Part shown: positions 37,541-47,353 of the stretch, piece by piece
How the letters are laid out: each line of letters opens with the position of its first letter
How positions within the stretch are numbered: the first letter of the stretch is position 1
Source of the DNA: Gracilibacillus massiliensis
GTDB taxonomy: Bacteria; Bacillota; Bacilli; Bacillales; Amphibacillaceae
Length of the DNA: 64,000 bases
Direction: 5' to 3'
NCBI RefSeq assembly: GCF_001458115.1
Contig: NZ_CZRP01000012.1
Location: forward strand, 186,001-250,000
The notes under the pieces: model-generated
Seen by the model: only the letters and a program-made list of their open reading frames with translations
Database searches by the model: none
Told to the model about the DNA's origin: nothing
Position numbers and translations under genes: made by a program

Positions 37541-38230
37541 TTGGATGTTGCCACGATCAAAATGAAAGATGTTCCAAAAGAAGACCGACCAAGAGAGAGG
37601 TTATTGGAGTATGGCCCAAGCTCTCTCTCTAATCAAGAATTATTAGCTATACTTTTAGGATCAGGGACACCGCGGGAAAATGTTCATCAATTAGCTGAAA
37701 AAGTACTACGTCACTTTGAAGGATTGCGCATGCTAAGAGAGGTAACAATTGAAGAATTGACTGAAATAAAGGGAATCGGTCAGGCCAAAGGTGTAAATAT
37801 ATTGGCAGCAGTTGAATTTGGAAAAAGAATTCAACAATATAAGGAAAAAGAAAAATACGTCATCAGAAGCCCCGAAGATGGAGCAGAATATGTAATGGAA
37901 GAGCTGTGCAGTTTAAAACAAGAACATTTTGTCGTTCTTTTTTTGAATACCAAGAATCAGGTGTTACACCGCCAAACCATTTTCATAGGCAGCTTAAATG
38001 CCTCCATTGTCCACCCTCGTGAAGTATTTCGCGAAGCCGTTAGAAGGTCAGCAGCCTCGATAATATGTGCCCATAATCACCCTAGCGGAGACCCCTCCCC
38101 ATCCCAAGAAGACATCCATGTCACAAAGCGTTTGTTAGAAAGTGGTAAAATGATTGGAATTGAACTACTGGATCATTTGATTATAGGAGATCATAAATTT
38201 ATCTCATTAAAAGAAAAAGGGTACTTATAG
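37541..38230 (+). CDS. radC: DNA repair protein RadC (JAB/MPN domain)
   Basis: The 229-residue protein has a helix-hairpin-helix N-domain (EIKGIGQAKGVNIL) and a C-terminal JAB1/MPN metalloprotease-like domain with the HNHPSGDP...D zinc motif. The cellular role of RadC is unsettled despite its name. TTG start at 37541 after AAGGAGG; ATG at 37562 is a weaker alternative. It normally follows maf, which is absent here. Confidence 0.93.
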   Translation: MDVATIKMKDVPKEDRPRERLLEYGPSSLSNQELLAILLGSGTPRENVHQLAEKVLRHFEGLRMLREVTIEELTEIKGIGQAKGVNILAAVEFGKRIQQYKEKEKYVIRSPEDGAEYVMEELCSLKQEHFVVLFLNTKNQVLHRQTIFIGSLNASIVHPREVFREAVRRSAASIICAHNHPSGDPSPSQEDIHVTKRLLESGKMIGIELLDHLIIGDHKFISLKEKGYL

Positions 38231-38281
38231 CCCTATCTATTTTTTACAAAGTTAAGTATAATAGAAGCAACAAGCTTTAAT

Positions 38282-38324
38282 AGCGCCATATACAAGATTG
38301 CTTGTATAGTGGCGCTTATTATTG
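38282..38324 (+). terminator. Intrinsic terminator after radC
   Basis: AGCGCCATATACAAG pairs with CTTGTATAGTGGCGCT (one bulge) around ATTG, followed by a T-rich tract. Confidence 0.8.
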
Positions 38325-38401
38325 TACGTTAGGAAAGCATAACATTTTAGCAATGAAGTAGTTCGAGGAAGGGTAATTTTTGAATGTACAAAGTATAATA
38401 A

Positions 38402-38445
38402 AAACTTCGGCACTTGCTAAAAGACGAGGCGAATGCCGAGTTTTT
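38402..38445 (+). terminator. Second hairpin between radC and mreB
   Basis: AAACTTCGGCA and TGCCGAGTTT pair with one bulged base, followed by five Ts. The left arm and adjoining bases recur in degenerate form near 60690, so this may be part of a dispersed repeat that resembles a terminator. Confidence 0.45.
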
Positions 38446-38467
38446 CTAATGAATACATATAAAATTC

Positions 38468-38496
38468 TTGATAGAAACAAAATAAAAGCATAAAAT
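38468..38496 (+). promoter_or_regulatory. Candidate promoter of the mreBCD-minCD operon
   Basis: TTGATA (38468-38473) and TAAAAT (38491-38496) with a 17-base spacer, about 45 bases upstream of the mreB start. Confidence 0.55.
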
Positions 38497-38542
38497 ACGG
38501 TAGTAACTATTTGTATAATTATGGGTGAGAGGAAGAAAAAGA

Positions 38543-39574
38543 TTGGGATTATTTAGTTTTTCGCAAGATTTAGGAATTGATTTAGGTACAGCAAACACGT
38601 TGGTATTTATTAAAGGAAAAGGAGTTGTTGTACGTGAACCTTCCGTTGTTGCTATCAATAATTCAACAGGAGCAATCGAAGCAGTAGGTGGCGACGCTAG
38701 AAATATGATTGGTCGAACACCAGGAAATATTTCGGTAATTCGTCCAATGAAGGATGGAGTTATAGCAGATTATGATACAACTGCTTCTATGATGAAGTAT
38801 TATATAAAATTAGCACAAAAGAATCGTTCAAGTTTTGCTAAAAAACCAAATGTAATGGTATGTGTTCCATCTGGAATTACAATGGTAGAAGAAAGAGCAG
38901 TGATAGATGCGACCAAAGCTGCTGGAGCGAAAGATGCTTTTCCAATAGCTGAACCTTTTGCAGCAGCGATTGGAGCAGGATTACCTGTTTGGGAACCAAC
39001 AGGAAGCATGATTGTTGATATTGGAGGAGGAACAACCGAAGTAGCAGTTATTTCACTTGGCGGGATTGTTACGAGTGAGTCTATTCGTACTGCCGGTGAT
39101 GATATGGATGAGGCAATCATTCAATATGTGAAAAGAACCTATAACTTAATGATTGGTGAACGTTCAGCAGAATCTATCAAAATGGACATAGCTTCAGCAA
39201 AGCCTTCTTCAGAAAAAGTGGAAATGGATATCCGCGGGCGTGATTTACTTACAGGACTGCCGAAAACGATCAGTATTTCAGCGTCTGAAGTTGCTTCCGC
39301 TTTAAAAGATACTGTAGATTCGATAATAGAAGCTGTCAAAGTTACACTTGAACGTACGCCGCCAGAACTAGCTGCTGACATTATGGATCGAGGTATTGTA
39401 CTTTCTGGTGGTGGAGCACTTTTAAAAGAATTAGATACAGTAATAAGTGATGCAACAAAAATGCCAGTTTTTGTTGCAGATGAACCTTTAGACAGTGTAG
39501 CTATAGGAACAGGACAATCTCTCGAGTATATTGAACATTTCCGGTCCCAACCAAATGTTGGGGTGCAACGCTAA
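38543..39574 (+). CDS. mreB: Rod shape-determining protein MreB
   Basis: The bacterial actin of 343 residues scaffolds the elongasome under the membrane. Phosphate-1 motif [14 protein letters not shown] lies at the N-terminus, with phosphate-2 [14 protein letters not shown] and the adenosine motif [12 protein letters not shown] at 38543 gives the expected short N-terminus ([11 protein letters not shown]) behind AGAGGAAG; a GTG at 38525 would add six basic residues and lacks a ribosome binding site. Confidence 0.96.
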   Translation: MGLFSFSQDLGIDLGTANTLVFIKGKGVVVREPSVVAINNSTGAIEAVGGDARNMIGRTPGNISVIRPMKDGVIADYDTTASMMKYYIKLAQKNRSSFAKKPNVMVCVPSGITMVEERAVIDATKAAGAKDAFPIAEPFAAAIGAGLPVWEPTGSMIVDIGGGTTEVAVISLGGIVTSESIRTAGDDMDEAIIQYVKRTYNLMIGERSAESIKMDIASAKPSSEKVEMDIRGRDLLTGLPKTISISASEVASALKDTVDSIIEAVKVTLERTPPELAADIMDRGIVLSGGGALLKELDTVISDATKMPVFVADEPLDSVAIGTGQSLEYIEHFRSQPNVGVQR

Positions 39575-39595
39575 TCGGATTAAGAAGGTGTTATC

Positions 39596-40474
39596 ATGTT
39601 TTATAAAAAAAAGCGTTTGTTTATATTTTTAATTTCCTTAATTATTATTGTAGGATTAATTGGTTTTTCGTTAAGAGAAAGATCGAATTTAACGATAATG
39701 GAAGATTTTATTCATGACACAGTCGGGTGGATACAAGAAGTTGTAAACAAACCAATAACTTTCACAACAACTTTTGCTAATAATGTTAAAGAGATAAGAA
39801 ATGTGTATCGGGAAAACCAAAAGCTCAAATCTAGTTTAGAAGAGATGCGTCAATTAGAATATGAAAACCAAGAATTAACAAAGGAAATGAATGAACTTAA
39901 GGAAACTTTAGAGAAAACCGATTCTGATTTTTTACAAAGTTTTAATTCAATACAGGCATCTGTTATAGCTAAAAGTAAAGATCAATGGTTTAAACAAATT
40001 ACCATTAATAAAGGTACACAAAATGGTGTAGAACCTAATATGGCTGTGATTACCGGTAAAGGTATGATAGGTAAGGTGCAAAATAGTTCTCCATTTACGT
40101 CAACTGTTTTGTTACTAAATGGTTTTGACCGGTCTAACAGAATTTCTGTAAATGTAGATGTGGAAGACGCAGAAACGGATATTGCTGGATTTATAGTGGG
40201 TTATGAAGAGGAAACCGATAATTTGTTATTAGAATTAAATGATAACAACCAAAATTTAGCGGAAGGTCAGTATGTTTTTTCTTCCGGATTAGGTGGTGTA
40301 TTTCCTAAAGGACTTGAAATTGGTGAAATTGTAGAAGTAGAAGCGGATCGCTATGAATTAACTAGTATTGCTTATGTAAAACCTTCAGCAGATTTAGAAC
40401 AATTAAATCATGTGATTGTAATTGATCGAAACATGACAACCCTTGATGAGCAAGAAGAGGAGGGCGAATCATGA
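39596..40474 (+). CDS. mreC: Rod shape-determining protein MreC
   Basis: The 292-residue protein has one membrane helix (about 8-26), a coiled coil (about 60-112) and a two-lobed beta-barrel outer domain (KDQWFKQITINKGTQNGVE, SSGLGGVFPKGLEIGEI). It links MreB to wall synthases. It overlaps mreD by 4 bases. Confidence 0.95.
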   Translation: MFYKKKRLFIFLISLIIIVGLIGFSLRERSNLTIMEDFIHDTVGWIQEVVNKPITFTTTFANNVKEIRNVYRENQKLKSSLEEMRQLEYENQELTKEMNELKETLEKTDSDFLQSFNSIQASVIAKSKDQWFKQITINKGTQNGVEPNMAVITGKGMIGKVQNSSPFTSTVLLLNGFDRSNRISVNVDVEDAETDIAGFIVGYEEETDNLLLELNDNNQNLAEGQYVFSSGLGGVFPKGLEIGEIVEVEADRYELTSIAYVKPSADLEQLNHVIVIDRNMTTLDEQEEEGES

Positions 40475-41010
40475 AAAACATGATCCCCTTTCTAATTGCT
40501 ATTATTTGTTTTGTTTTCGTTATATTGGAAGGTACATTATCCTTATTGAATATGACTTTATTCGCTGATGATTGGATGATTGTCTCACATTTTATGTTTT
40601 TGTTTTTAATTTATGTCACTATTTATTTTGAAAAAACAACTACTTTTTACGCAATTGCTTTCTCCATCATCTTTTCTTTTATAGTAGATATCGTCTATAC
40701 AGATGTGATTGGTGTTTATGTATTTGCGTATACATTGGTATTGTATGTGATTAGGGTCTTTATGAAAGTGCTACAATCCAATTTTATAATAGCGATACTT
40801 ATCACAATATTTGGGATAGTAACTACAGACATTTTGATCTTTTTCCTATATAATATTATACAAATACACCAATTAAGTTGGGAAGCTTATTGGCAAAATA
40901 GATTGATTCCAACTGGTATATGGAATTTAATCGCTGGTTTAATTATATATATCGGATTTGCAAAAAGATTACAGAAATGGTCGTTCATTAGATTTGAACG
41001 GGCAGATTGA
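40471..41010 (+). CDS. mreD: Rod shape-determining protein MreD
   Basis: The 179-residue membrane protein has about five or six helices and almost no polar domain, as MreD should. ATG overlaps the mreC stop (ATGA) with GAGGAGGGCG just upstream. It completes the elongasome trio. Confidence 0.93.
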   Translation: MKNMIPFLIAIICFVFVILEGTLSLLNMTLFADDWMIVSHFMFLFLIYVTIYFEKTTTFYAIAFSIIFSFIVDIVYTDVIGVYVFAYTLVLYVIRVFMKVLQSNFIIAILITIFGIVTTDILIFFLYNIIQIHQLSWEAYWQNRLIPTGIWNLIAGLIIYIGFAKRLQKWSFIRFERAD

Positions 41011-41046
41011 TTATCGGTAGTGATCGTTTTAAGGGGTTGAAAAGTT

Positions 41047-41730
41047 GTGGCAACAAATAAATGGATTACAATCAAGGGAACAAGAGACGGTCTGACCCTT
41101 TTTATGAATGATAACTGCTCGTGGGAAGATCTTCTAATGGAATTAGATGAAATTCTTTCTACCAAACACATGGCAGTTGATGAACCACTAATCACAGTGA
41201 AAATTAAACTCGGTAATCGTTACATTACCCATGAGCAAGAGCAATCATTACGTGACATTATACGTAAACATAATAAACTAGTTGTAGATCAAATTGTTTC
41301 GAATGTTCTTCTTAAGGAAGAAGCATTGAATTGGAAAGAAGAAACAGATGTAAAATTACATAATAAAATGGTTCGTTCTGGACAAGTACTTGAAGTTAAC
41401 GGTGATGTATTGTTAATCGGTGACGTCAATCCAGGAGGAAAAATCATTGCAACTGGAAACATATTCGTTTTGGGTAATTTAAGAGGAATTGCACATGCTG
41501 GGGCTAAAGGAAACAGAGAAGCTGTCATTGCTGCTTCTTATATGGCTCCAAGTCAACTAAGAATAGCAGAAATTATTAGTAGATCTCCAGATTCAGATAA
41601 AGAAGGAGTCCCAATGGAATGTGGTTTTATTGAAAAAGATGGTGAACAAATTATAATGGATCGAATCAGTTCTTTAGTAAAATCTCGTCCAGAATTAAAT
41701 GCTTTTGAAAGGAGAATTATGAATGGGTGA
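41047..41730 (+). CDS. minC: Septum site-determining protein MinC
   Basis: The 227-residue FtsZ inhibitor has an N-terminal alpha-beta domain and a C-terminal right-handed beta-helix (about 105-210) with GQVLEVNGDVLLIGDVNPGG and GNIFVLGNLRGIAHAGA, the MinD- and septum-interaction region. GTG start after AAGGGGTTG. It overlaps minD by 8 bases. Confidence 0.95.
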   Translation: MATNKWITIKGTRDGLTLFMNDNCSWEDLLMELDEILSTKHMAVDEPLITVKIKLGNRYITHEQEQSLRDIIRKHNKLVVDQIVSNVLLKEEALNWKEETDVKLHNKMVRSGQVLEVNGDVLLIGDVNPGGKIIATGNIFVLGNLRGIAHAGAKGNREAVIAASYMAPSQLRIAEIISRSPDSDKEGVPMECGFIEKDGEQIIMDRISSLVKSRPELNAFERRIMNG

Positions 41731-42520
41731 AGCAATAGTTATTACTTCAGGCAAAGGTGGTGTCGGTAAAACGACTACTACTGCAAATCTAGGAACTTCA
41801 TTAGCATTACTAGACAAGAAGGTATGTTTAATTGACACAGATATTGGTTTGAGAAATTTAGACGTTATAATGGGTTTAGAGAATCGTATTATATATGATA
41901 TTGTGGACGTTTTAGAGAAGCGATGTAAAATTTCACAAGCCTTAATTAAAGACAAGCGTTTTGATTGTTTATATTTACTTCCAGCTGCACAAACGAGTGA
42001 TAAGTCAGCACTAACACCCGAAGGTATGGTAGAAATAATAGACGAATTAAAACCAGATTACGATTACATATTAATAGATTGTCCAGCAGGGATAGAGCAA
42101 GGTTATAAAAATGCAGTTGCTGGTGCTGATAAAGCAATTGTCGTCACTACACCAGAAAAATCAAGTGTACGAGATGCGGATCGAATTATTGGATTACTGG
42201 AACAAGAGGATATCGAACCACCTCACTTAGTGGTGAATCGCATTCGAAACCATATGGTGAAAAACGGCGATATGCTTGATGTAGATGAAATTGTTCAAGT
42301 ATTGTCGATAGATTTATTGGGTATTGTTGCGGATGATGATGATGTAATTAAAGCATCCAATCATGGGGAGCCGGTCGCCTTCCAACCAAATACAAGAGCA
42401 TCGATTGCATATCGAAATATCGCAAGAAGAATTCTAGGCGAGTCTGTTCCATTATTATCTTTAGAAAAGAAAGAAACATTTATCGATAAAGTCAAAAAAG
42501 CATTCGGCATACAGAAATAA
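41723..42520 (+). CDS. minD: Septum site-determining ATPase MinD
   Basis: The 265-residue deviant Walker ATPase has GKGGVGKTT at residues 10-18, switch I DTDIGLRNLD, switch II DCPAGIE and a C-terminal amphipathic membrane-targeting helix (FIDKVKKAFGI). It recruits MinC to the membrane. Last gene before a terminator. Confidence 0.96.
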   Translation: MGEAIVITSGKGGVGKTTTTANLGTSLALLDKKVCLIDTDIGLRNLDVIMGLENRIIYDIVDVLEKRCKISQALIKDKRFDCLYLLPAAQTSDKSALTPEGMVEIIDELKPDYDYILIDCPAGIEQGYKNAVAGADKAIVVTTPEKSSVRDADRIIGLLEQEDIEPPHLVVNRIRNHMVKNGDMLDVDEIVQVLSIDLLGIVADDDDVIKASNHGEPVAFQPNTRASIAYRNIARRILGESVPLLSLEKKETFIDKVKKAFGIQK

Positions 42521-42522
42521 CC

Positions 42523-42553
42523 AAAACTGGGCAACCAAAGCCCAGTTTTATTT
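42523..42553 (+). terminator. Intrinsic terminator after minD
   Basis: AAAACTGGGC-AACCAAA-GCCCAGTTTT, a perfect 10-bp stem with a T-rich tail. Repeat L2 begins 12 bases later. Confidence 0.88.
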
Positions 42554-42564
42554 ATATTAGACAC

Positions 42565-43061
42565 AAACTGCAGAGTAGTGACAATTTTGAAAGTATGATG
42601 AGTGCAAGGCAAAAGCTCCGTCCATTTACTTCGCTTTCACCCAAGGGCACAAGTGCAACATCTACTCAAGCAAAGCTTTCGTAGTGTTTTCTATGCCGCC
42701 GGGCGTCACCTCAGCCTCCTCGGCAGAAAATCACTGCCTGTGGGGTCTTCGGAAGACGCTTAACACGTGCGGAGTCTACGTAAATGGACTACGCTTCAAT
42801 AGTGTTCTACAAATTAAGAAACAGCTAGAATGTTGATATTACTGCAATTTTCCTCGTACTTGAACAGACATCTAACAAAGCAGAGGAAAAATGCGACACT
42901 CCTGGGGGAACAGCACGAGCTGAAGATCCACTTGGTAAAATGTTTTTCTTTACCAAGTTAGCTTCAGCCGTGCCCCCGGAAAGGGAGTGTTTTTCCGTAG
43001 CGTTGGATTAGCACTCATCTCAATACTTTTGCCAATAATCCTATCAGGTACTTTACAGTTT
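42565..43061 (-). repeat. Repeat L2: reverse-complement copy of L1
   Basis: The segment is collinear with the reverse complement of 15873-16310, including both the GC-rich module B and the long hairpin module A. It carries about 60 extra bases inside module B (about 42642-42705), a stretch that has a diverged counterpart in repeat M2 near 51678-51735. Termini are CAAACTGCAGAGTAGTGAC and TACTTTACAGTTT. No coding capacity. Confidence 0.85.
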
Positions 43062-43152
43062 AGTTTTAATGTGTTTTTTGTTAAATCGTTGCATCTATTC
43101 ATATTACTATAGTTGTCCACATATACTTGTACAAACGTTGGTAAAGGAATGG

Positions 43153-43938
43153 ATGCTGATGAAAAAGAATAATCTTTCACAAATTCGCCAAAATATTTCA
43201 AGACGGAAGCTATCGAAAAAGAAAATTTCTGCTACTCGATTATCACAAATGAAAAACACGTCTTTTTTTAACCAAAATTCGATGGAAGACGAAGAGCGTC
43301 ATGGATTCTCGCCTACTATGAGTCAATATCAAGGAGGGAAGGATGAATCTGCCTACTTACGACCTTTTTTAGTGAAAAGTGTGATTGCTGCCATTATATT
43401 TTTTATTACAATGGTTTCCATGTCAACAGATCACAAGTTACTTGAGCAACCAAAGAATTGGACAACCTATGCAATGACCGAAGAATTTCCTTTTGCTACC
43501 GTGAATCAGTGGTATCAAGCAAGGTTTGGTGCACCGTTCGCACTTGAAGCAGATCTGGGAGGAAGAGAAGATCATCAGCCAACAGCGCTACCCGTGTCAG
43601 GTCAAATAAGTCAGACCTTCCAAGAAAACGGGGAAGGTATAATGATCTCTTCTAATGATGAAACAGAGGTTATTGCTGTCGATGCAGGAACGGTACTATT
43701 TGCCGGTAACGATCGAGAAACAGGAAAAACTGTGGTAGTGCAGCACCCTGATCAAAGTAAGTCCATTTATGGCAACTTAACGGATGTCAATGTCCACTCT
43801 TATCAATCGATACGGGCCAATCAGCAAATCGGAAGCTATCAACCGGAAGAAACAGAAGTCGCAATGTATTTTGCAATCGAAAAAAATAATGAATTCTTAG
43901 ATCCAATTCAGGTGATACAAGTTGATGAACAACCTTAG
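43153..43938 (+). CDS. spoIVFA: Stage IV sporulation protein SpoIVFA
   Basis: SpoIVFA anchors and inhibits the SpoIVFB protease in the outer forespore membrane. The 261-residue protein has a basic N-terminus, one membrane helix near residues 78-96 (VIAAIIFFITMVSMS) and a C-terminal degenerate M23 peptidase-like domain (GTVLFAGNDRETGKTVVVQH). ATG 43153 follows AAAGGA; ATG 43159 is possible. The frame runs upstream into the repeat, but that part is not conserved. It overlaps spoIVFB. Confidence 0.88.
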   Translation: MLMKKNNLSQIRQNISRRKLSKKKISATRLSQMKNTSFFNQNSMEDEERHGFSPTMSQYQGGKDESAYLRPFLVKSVIAAIIFFITMVSMSTDHKLLEQPKNWTTYAMTEEFPFATVNQWYQARFGAPFALEADLGGREDHQPTALPVSGQISQTFQENGEGIMISSNDETEVIAVDAGTVLFAGNDRETGKTVVVQHPDQSKSIYGNLTDVNVHSYQSIRANQQIGSYQPEETEVAMYFAIEKNNEFLDPIQVIQVDEQP

Positions 43939-44779
43939 ATTACCACCGATTCATATTCACCCTATTTTATTTTTCTTTATCTTTCTTTCGATTGCGACAG
44001 GAATGTTAGTTGAATTACTGGTTATCTTTATTATCGTTCTCATACATGAAATGGGGCATTATAGTTGTGCGCGGTTTTTTAATTGGCGAATTCGGCGCAT
44101 TTTTTTGTGGGTTTTTGGAGGGGTTATGGAAACCGATGAATACGGAACAAGACCGCTAAAAGAAGAATGGCTTGTTACCATTGCAGGGCCTATGCAACAT
44201 ATTTTTATCTTTATTATACTATATGGAATGGAACAGACGAACCTATTACCTGATTCAACGATAACCTTAGCCTATCACTACAATACGTTTATACTTATTG
44301 GAAATCTGCTACCGATATGGCCTCTTGACGGTGGAAAGCTTGTCCAGCTATGCTTGGATTCTTTTTTTTCTTACCAGATATCTCATCAATGGATGATTTC
44401 GATATCTATGGTTAGTATTGTAGGTGTGAGTATAGGCGTTTATTTGTTAGATTGGTTTTCTTTAAGTTTTTGTTTACTTATGATTTTTTTTATTTTGGAA
44501 AATCGATTAGAATGGAAACAACGATATTATAAATGGTGGCGCTTTTTATGGAATCGTTATAGTGAGGTGACTTATTTTCCAAAAGTGAAAATATTAGAAG
44601 TATCAACAGATATTCGTTTAATTGATTTGTTCCGTTTGTTTAAAAGGGATACCTTTCATGAAATTAAAATGTATGACAAAAACGGGAACATCCACCTCTT
44701 AACAGAAAAGCAATGTTTACAAAATTACTTTGATAATAAAAATGTTCATGCACGCATGGAACAATTAATTACAAGCTAG
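43925..44779 (+). CDS. spoIVFB: Intramembrane metalloprotease SpoIVFB
   Basis: This site-2-protease-family enzyme releases pro-sigma-K. The 284-residue protein has about six helices, zinc motif HEMGH at 41-45, the third ligand in NLLPIWPLDGGK, and a C-terminal CBS-like domain (about 200-280). AGGTGAT lies upstream of both TTG 43922 and ATG 43925; ATG is listed. The reading frame overlaps the end of spoIVFA, so the inhibitor and protease are made together. Confidence 0.93.
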   Translation: MNNLRLPPIHIHPILFFFIFLSIATGMLVELLVIFIIVLIHEMGHYSCARFFNWRIRRIFLWVFGGVMETDEYGTRPLKEEWLVTIAGPMQHIFIFIILYGMEQTNLLPDSTITLAYHYNTFILIGNLLPIWPLDGGKLVQLCLDSFFSYQISHQWMISISMVSIVGVSIGVYLLDWFSLSFCLLMIFFILENRLEWKQRYYKWWRFLWNRYSEVTYFPKVKILEVSTDIRLIDLFRLFKRDTFHEIKMYDKNGNIHLLTEKQCLQNYFDNKNVHARMEQLITS

Positions 44780-44790
44780 GAAGAGAAAAA

Positions 44791-46233
44791 ATGAAAAAAT
44801 TACATTTCCATACAAGTTTATCAGAAAAAATCGGATTTTTATTTGAAGACCAGCAATGTAAAGATATCTTTATTGACCGAATAACGGATGATGCTCGTTT
44901 AGGTTCGATTTATCTTGGAAAGATTCGTAATGTGGATCAAAGTATCTCAGCGGCGTTTATAGATATCGGTGTAGATAAGGTCGGATTCTTACCATTAAGC
45001 GAAATACCTTACTTGAAAGATGAGGATTATCATCTAACAGATGGTGCGAGTATTATCGTACAGGTGGCGAAAGAAGCTTATCAAGATAAAGGGCCGAGAT
45101 TGACGGCAAACATCACACTAACAGCGACAAATGTGATTTACTTACCATATGGCAGCTATATCGCAGCTTCCAAGAAATTATCAGAAACAACCGCTGATCA
45201 TTGGAAACAAGTGATGAAGGAAGAGCTATCGGATTACGAAGGTTTAATTTTACGTACTAGTATCGAGAAGGCAACAGAGGAAGAATTGGAAGAAGAACTT
45301 AAGAAAGTGAGAAATCGATGGCAGCGGTTGAAAGATGTTACCAAAGCTAAAAAAGCGCCAACTTTACTTTTTCAAGTTCCCTTAGTTCCAGACCAGGTAT
45401 TAAATCAATATCAGAGTCTAACATTTGCTGATATAACTTTTAATAATCGTAAAACACTTGAGAACATGAAAACGGCATTTCCGAAGTTATCAGATCAGAT
45501 GAGGATTCGAAAAGAAGCGGATCAAATCGCAGGTAAGGATATTCAATATTGGTTGTTAGAAGCGATTGAACCTATTGTGCGAAAGCCGGATGGTATTACG
45601 CTTACCGTTGAACAAACAGAAGCTTTAACAGTAATTGATATTGATAGTAGTAAATTTACAAGCCGTCAAAATAAAAAAAATACGGTTTTTCGAATTAATC
45701 AACAAGCGATTCGTTATTGTGTAGAAGAAATACAAAAGCGTAATCTATCAGGTATCATTCTGATCGACTTTTTGAAAATGGCAAAAAAAGAGGAAGCACT
45801 TCTCTTAAAAGAAATGAAGGCAGTTTTAAAAGAAGATCCGATCCGCTCTGAAGTATTTGGTTTTACTCGTCTTGGGTTAATGGAGTTAACAAGAAAAAGA
45901 GAACGAACGGGCTTACTGCAATTACTAACCAACCATTCTTCTCGTATACAGCATTCGCTCTCAACAGAAACAATTGCTTATCAGTTGGAGCGGGAATTAA
46001 TAAGCTGGAATTATTCGAACATTGAAAGTCTATTAATACGTTGTGATCATGATGTTGCATTATTTTTTAAGCGTCATTTAAAAGAACGGATAGAATCTAA
46101 CATACATTTTGATCTCTATTGGCAGTTAGAGAAAACTGATACTGGGTATGATGTGATCCGTTCTGGAAGTGATACTTTAATAGAGGCTTACATCAAGGAA
46201 AATAAGGAAATAGTGATTGACAGGGTAGTCTGA
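44791..46233 (+). CDS. rng: Ribonuclease E/G-family protein
   Basis: The 480-residue protein has an S1 RNA-binding domain at about 37-110 (LGSIYLGKIRNVDQSISAAF), and the catalytic DNase I-like region with metal-binding aspartates in TVIDIDSSKF and GIILIDFLKM. B. subtilis has no RNase E/G, but many other Bacillaceae carry this gene just before rplU. It may process rRNA or the ribosomal-protein messages next to it. The rplU promoter lies inside its 3' end. Confidence 0.88.
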   Translation: MKKLHFHTSLSEKIGFLFEDQQCKDIFIDRITDDARLGSIYLGKIRNVDQSISAAFIDIGVDKVGFLPLSEIPYLKDEDYHLTDGASIIVQVAKEAYQDKGPRLTANITLTATNVIYLPYGSYIAASKKLSETTADHWKQVMKEELSDYEGLILRTSIEKATEEELEEELKKVRNRWQRLKDVTKAKKAPTLLFQVPLVPDQVLNQYQSLTFADITFNNRKTLENMKTAFPKLSDQMRIRKEADQIAGKDIQYWLLEAIEPIVRKPDGITLTVEQTEALTVIDIDSSKFTSRQNKKNTVFRINQQAIRYCVEEIQKRNLSGIILIDFLKMAKKEEALLLKEMKAVLKEDPIRSEVFGFTRLGLMELTRKRERTGLLQLLTNHSSRIQHSLSTETIAYQLERELISWNYSNIESLLIRCDHDVALFFKRHLKERIESNIHFDLYWQLEKTDTGYDVIRSGSDTLIEAYIKENKEIVIDRVV

Positions 46234-46246
46234 AATATGGTAAGAT
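46217..46246 (+). promoter_or_regulatory. Promoter of rplU-prp-rpmA
   Basis: A perfect -35 TTGACA (46217-46222) and -10 TAAGAT (46241-46246), 18 bases apart, overlapping the last codons of rng. Confidence 0.65.
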
Positions 46247-46252
46247 CGTCTT

Positions 46253-46350
46253 GTTGTTTATGTAGCACCCGCTACTGCAACCGCGCAGAACAGGTTTTAA
46301 AAGCTTGTTAAAAGCTACCTGTATGGCGAGTCTGAGTTATATGAGGAGGT
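46253..46350 (+). promoter_or_regulatory. Structured rplU leader (L21 leader type)
   Basis: The region between the promoter and rplU contains a strong hairpin ACAGGT...ACCTGT (46290-46322) with inner AGCTT/AAGCT pairs, preceded by GTAGCACCCGCTACTGC. Leaders at this position in Bacillales bind L21 to autoregulate the operon. Placement in that class is by position and general shape. Confidence 0.6.
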
Positions 46351-46358
46351 GCAAGAGA

Positions 46359-46667
46359 ATGTACGCTATTATTGAAACTGGTGGAAAACAAGTAAAAGTA
46401 GAAGAAGGTCAAGTAATTTACGTAGAAAAGCTAGCTGCTGAAGCTGGTGAATCTGTAACACTTGATAAAGTACTTGCAGTAGGTGGAGATGACGCTAAGT
46501 TTGGTACTCCATACGTTGATGGAGCTTCTGTAACTGCGAAAGTAGAAAAACAAGGCCGTCAAAAGAAAATTACTGTATTCAAGTACAAGCCAAAGAAAAA
46601 CTATTCACGTAAACAAGGTCATCGTCAGCCATATACAAAACTTACAATTGAAAAAATCAATGCGTAA
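46359..46667 (+). CDS. rplU: 50S ribosomal protein L21
   Basis: The 102-residue protein matches L21 in length and motifs ([18 protein letters not shown] at the start; [18 protein letters not shown] near the C-terminus). GAGGAGGTG precedes ATG 46359. The frame is open further up, inside the leader RNA, but those codons are not part of L21. Confidence 0.98.
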   Translation: MYAIIETGGKQVKVEEGQVIYVEKLAAEAGESVTLDKVLAVGGDDAKFGTPYVDGASVTAKVEKQGRQKKITVFKYKPKKNYSRKQGHRQPYTKLTIEKINA

Positions 46668-46679
46668 GGTTTTTGTTTT

Positions 46680-47305
<626 letters not shown>

Positions 47306-47312
47306 GGACATT

Positions 47313-47353
47313 AAAAAAGGCTCTAATCTTTTAAGGTTAGAGCCTTTTGTTTT
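47313..47353 (+). terminator. Intrinsic terminator after rpmA
   Basis: AAAAGGCTCTAA pairs with TTAGAGCCTTTT around a 10-base loop, then GTTTT. Repeat M1 begins at the end of the T-tract. Confidence 0.88.
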
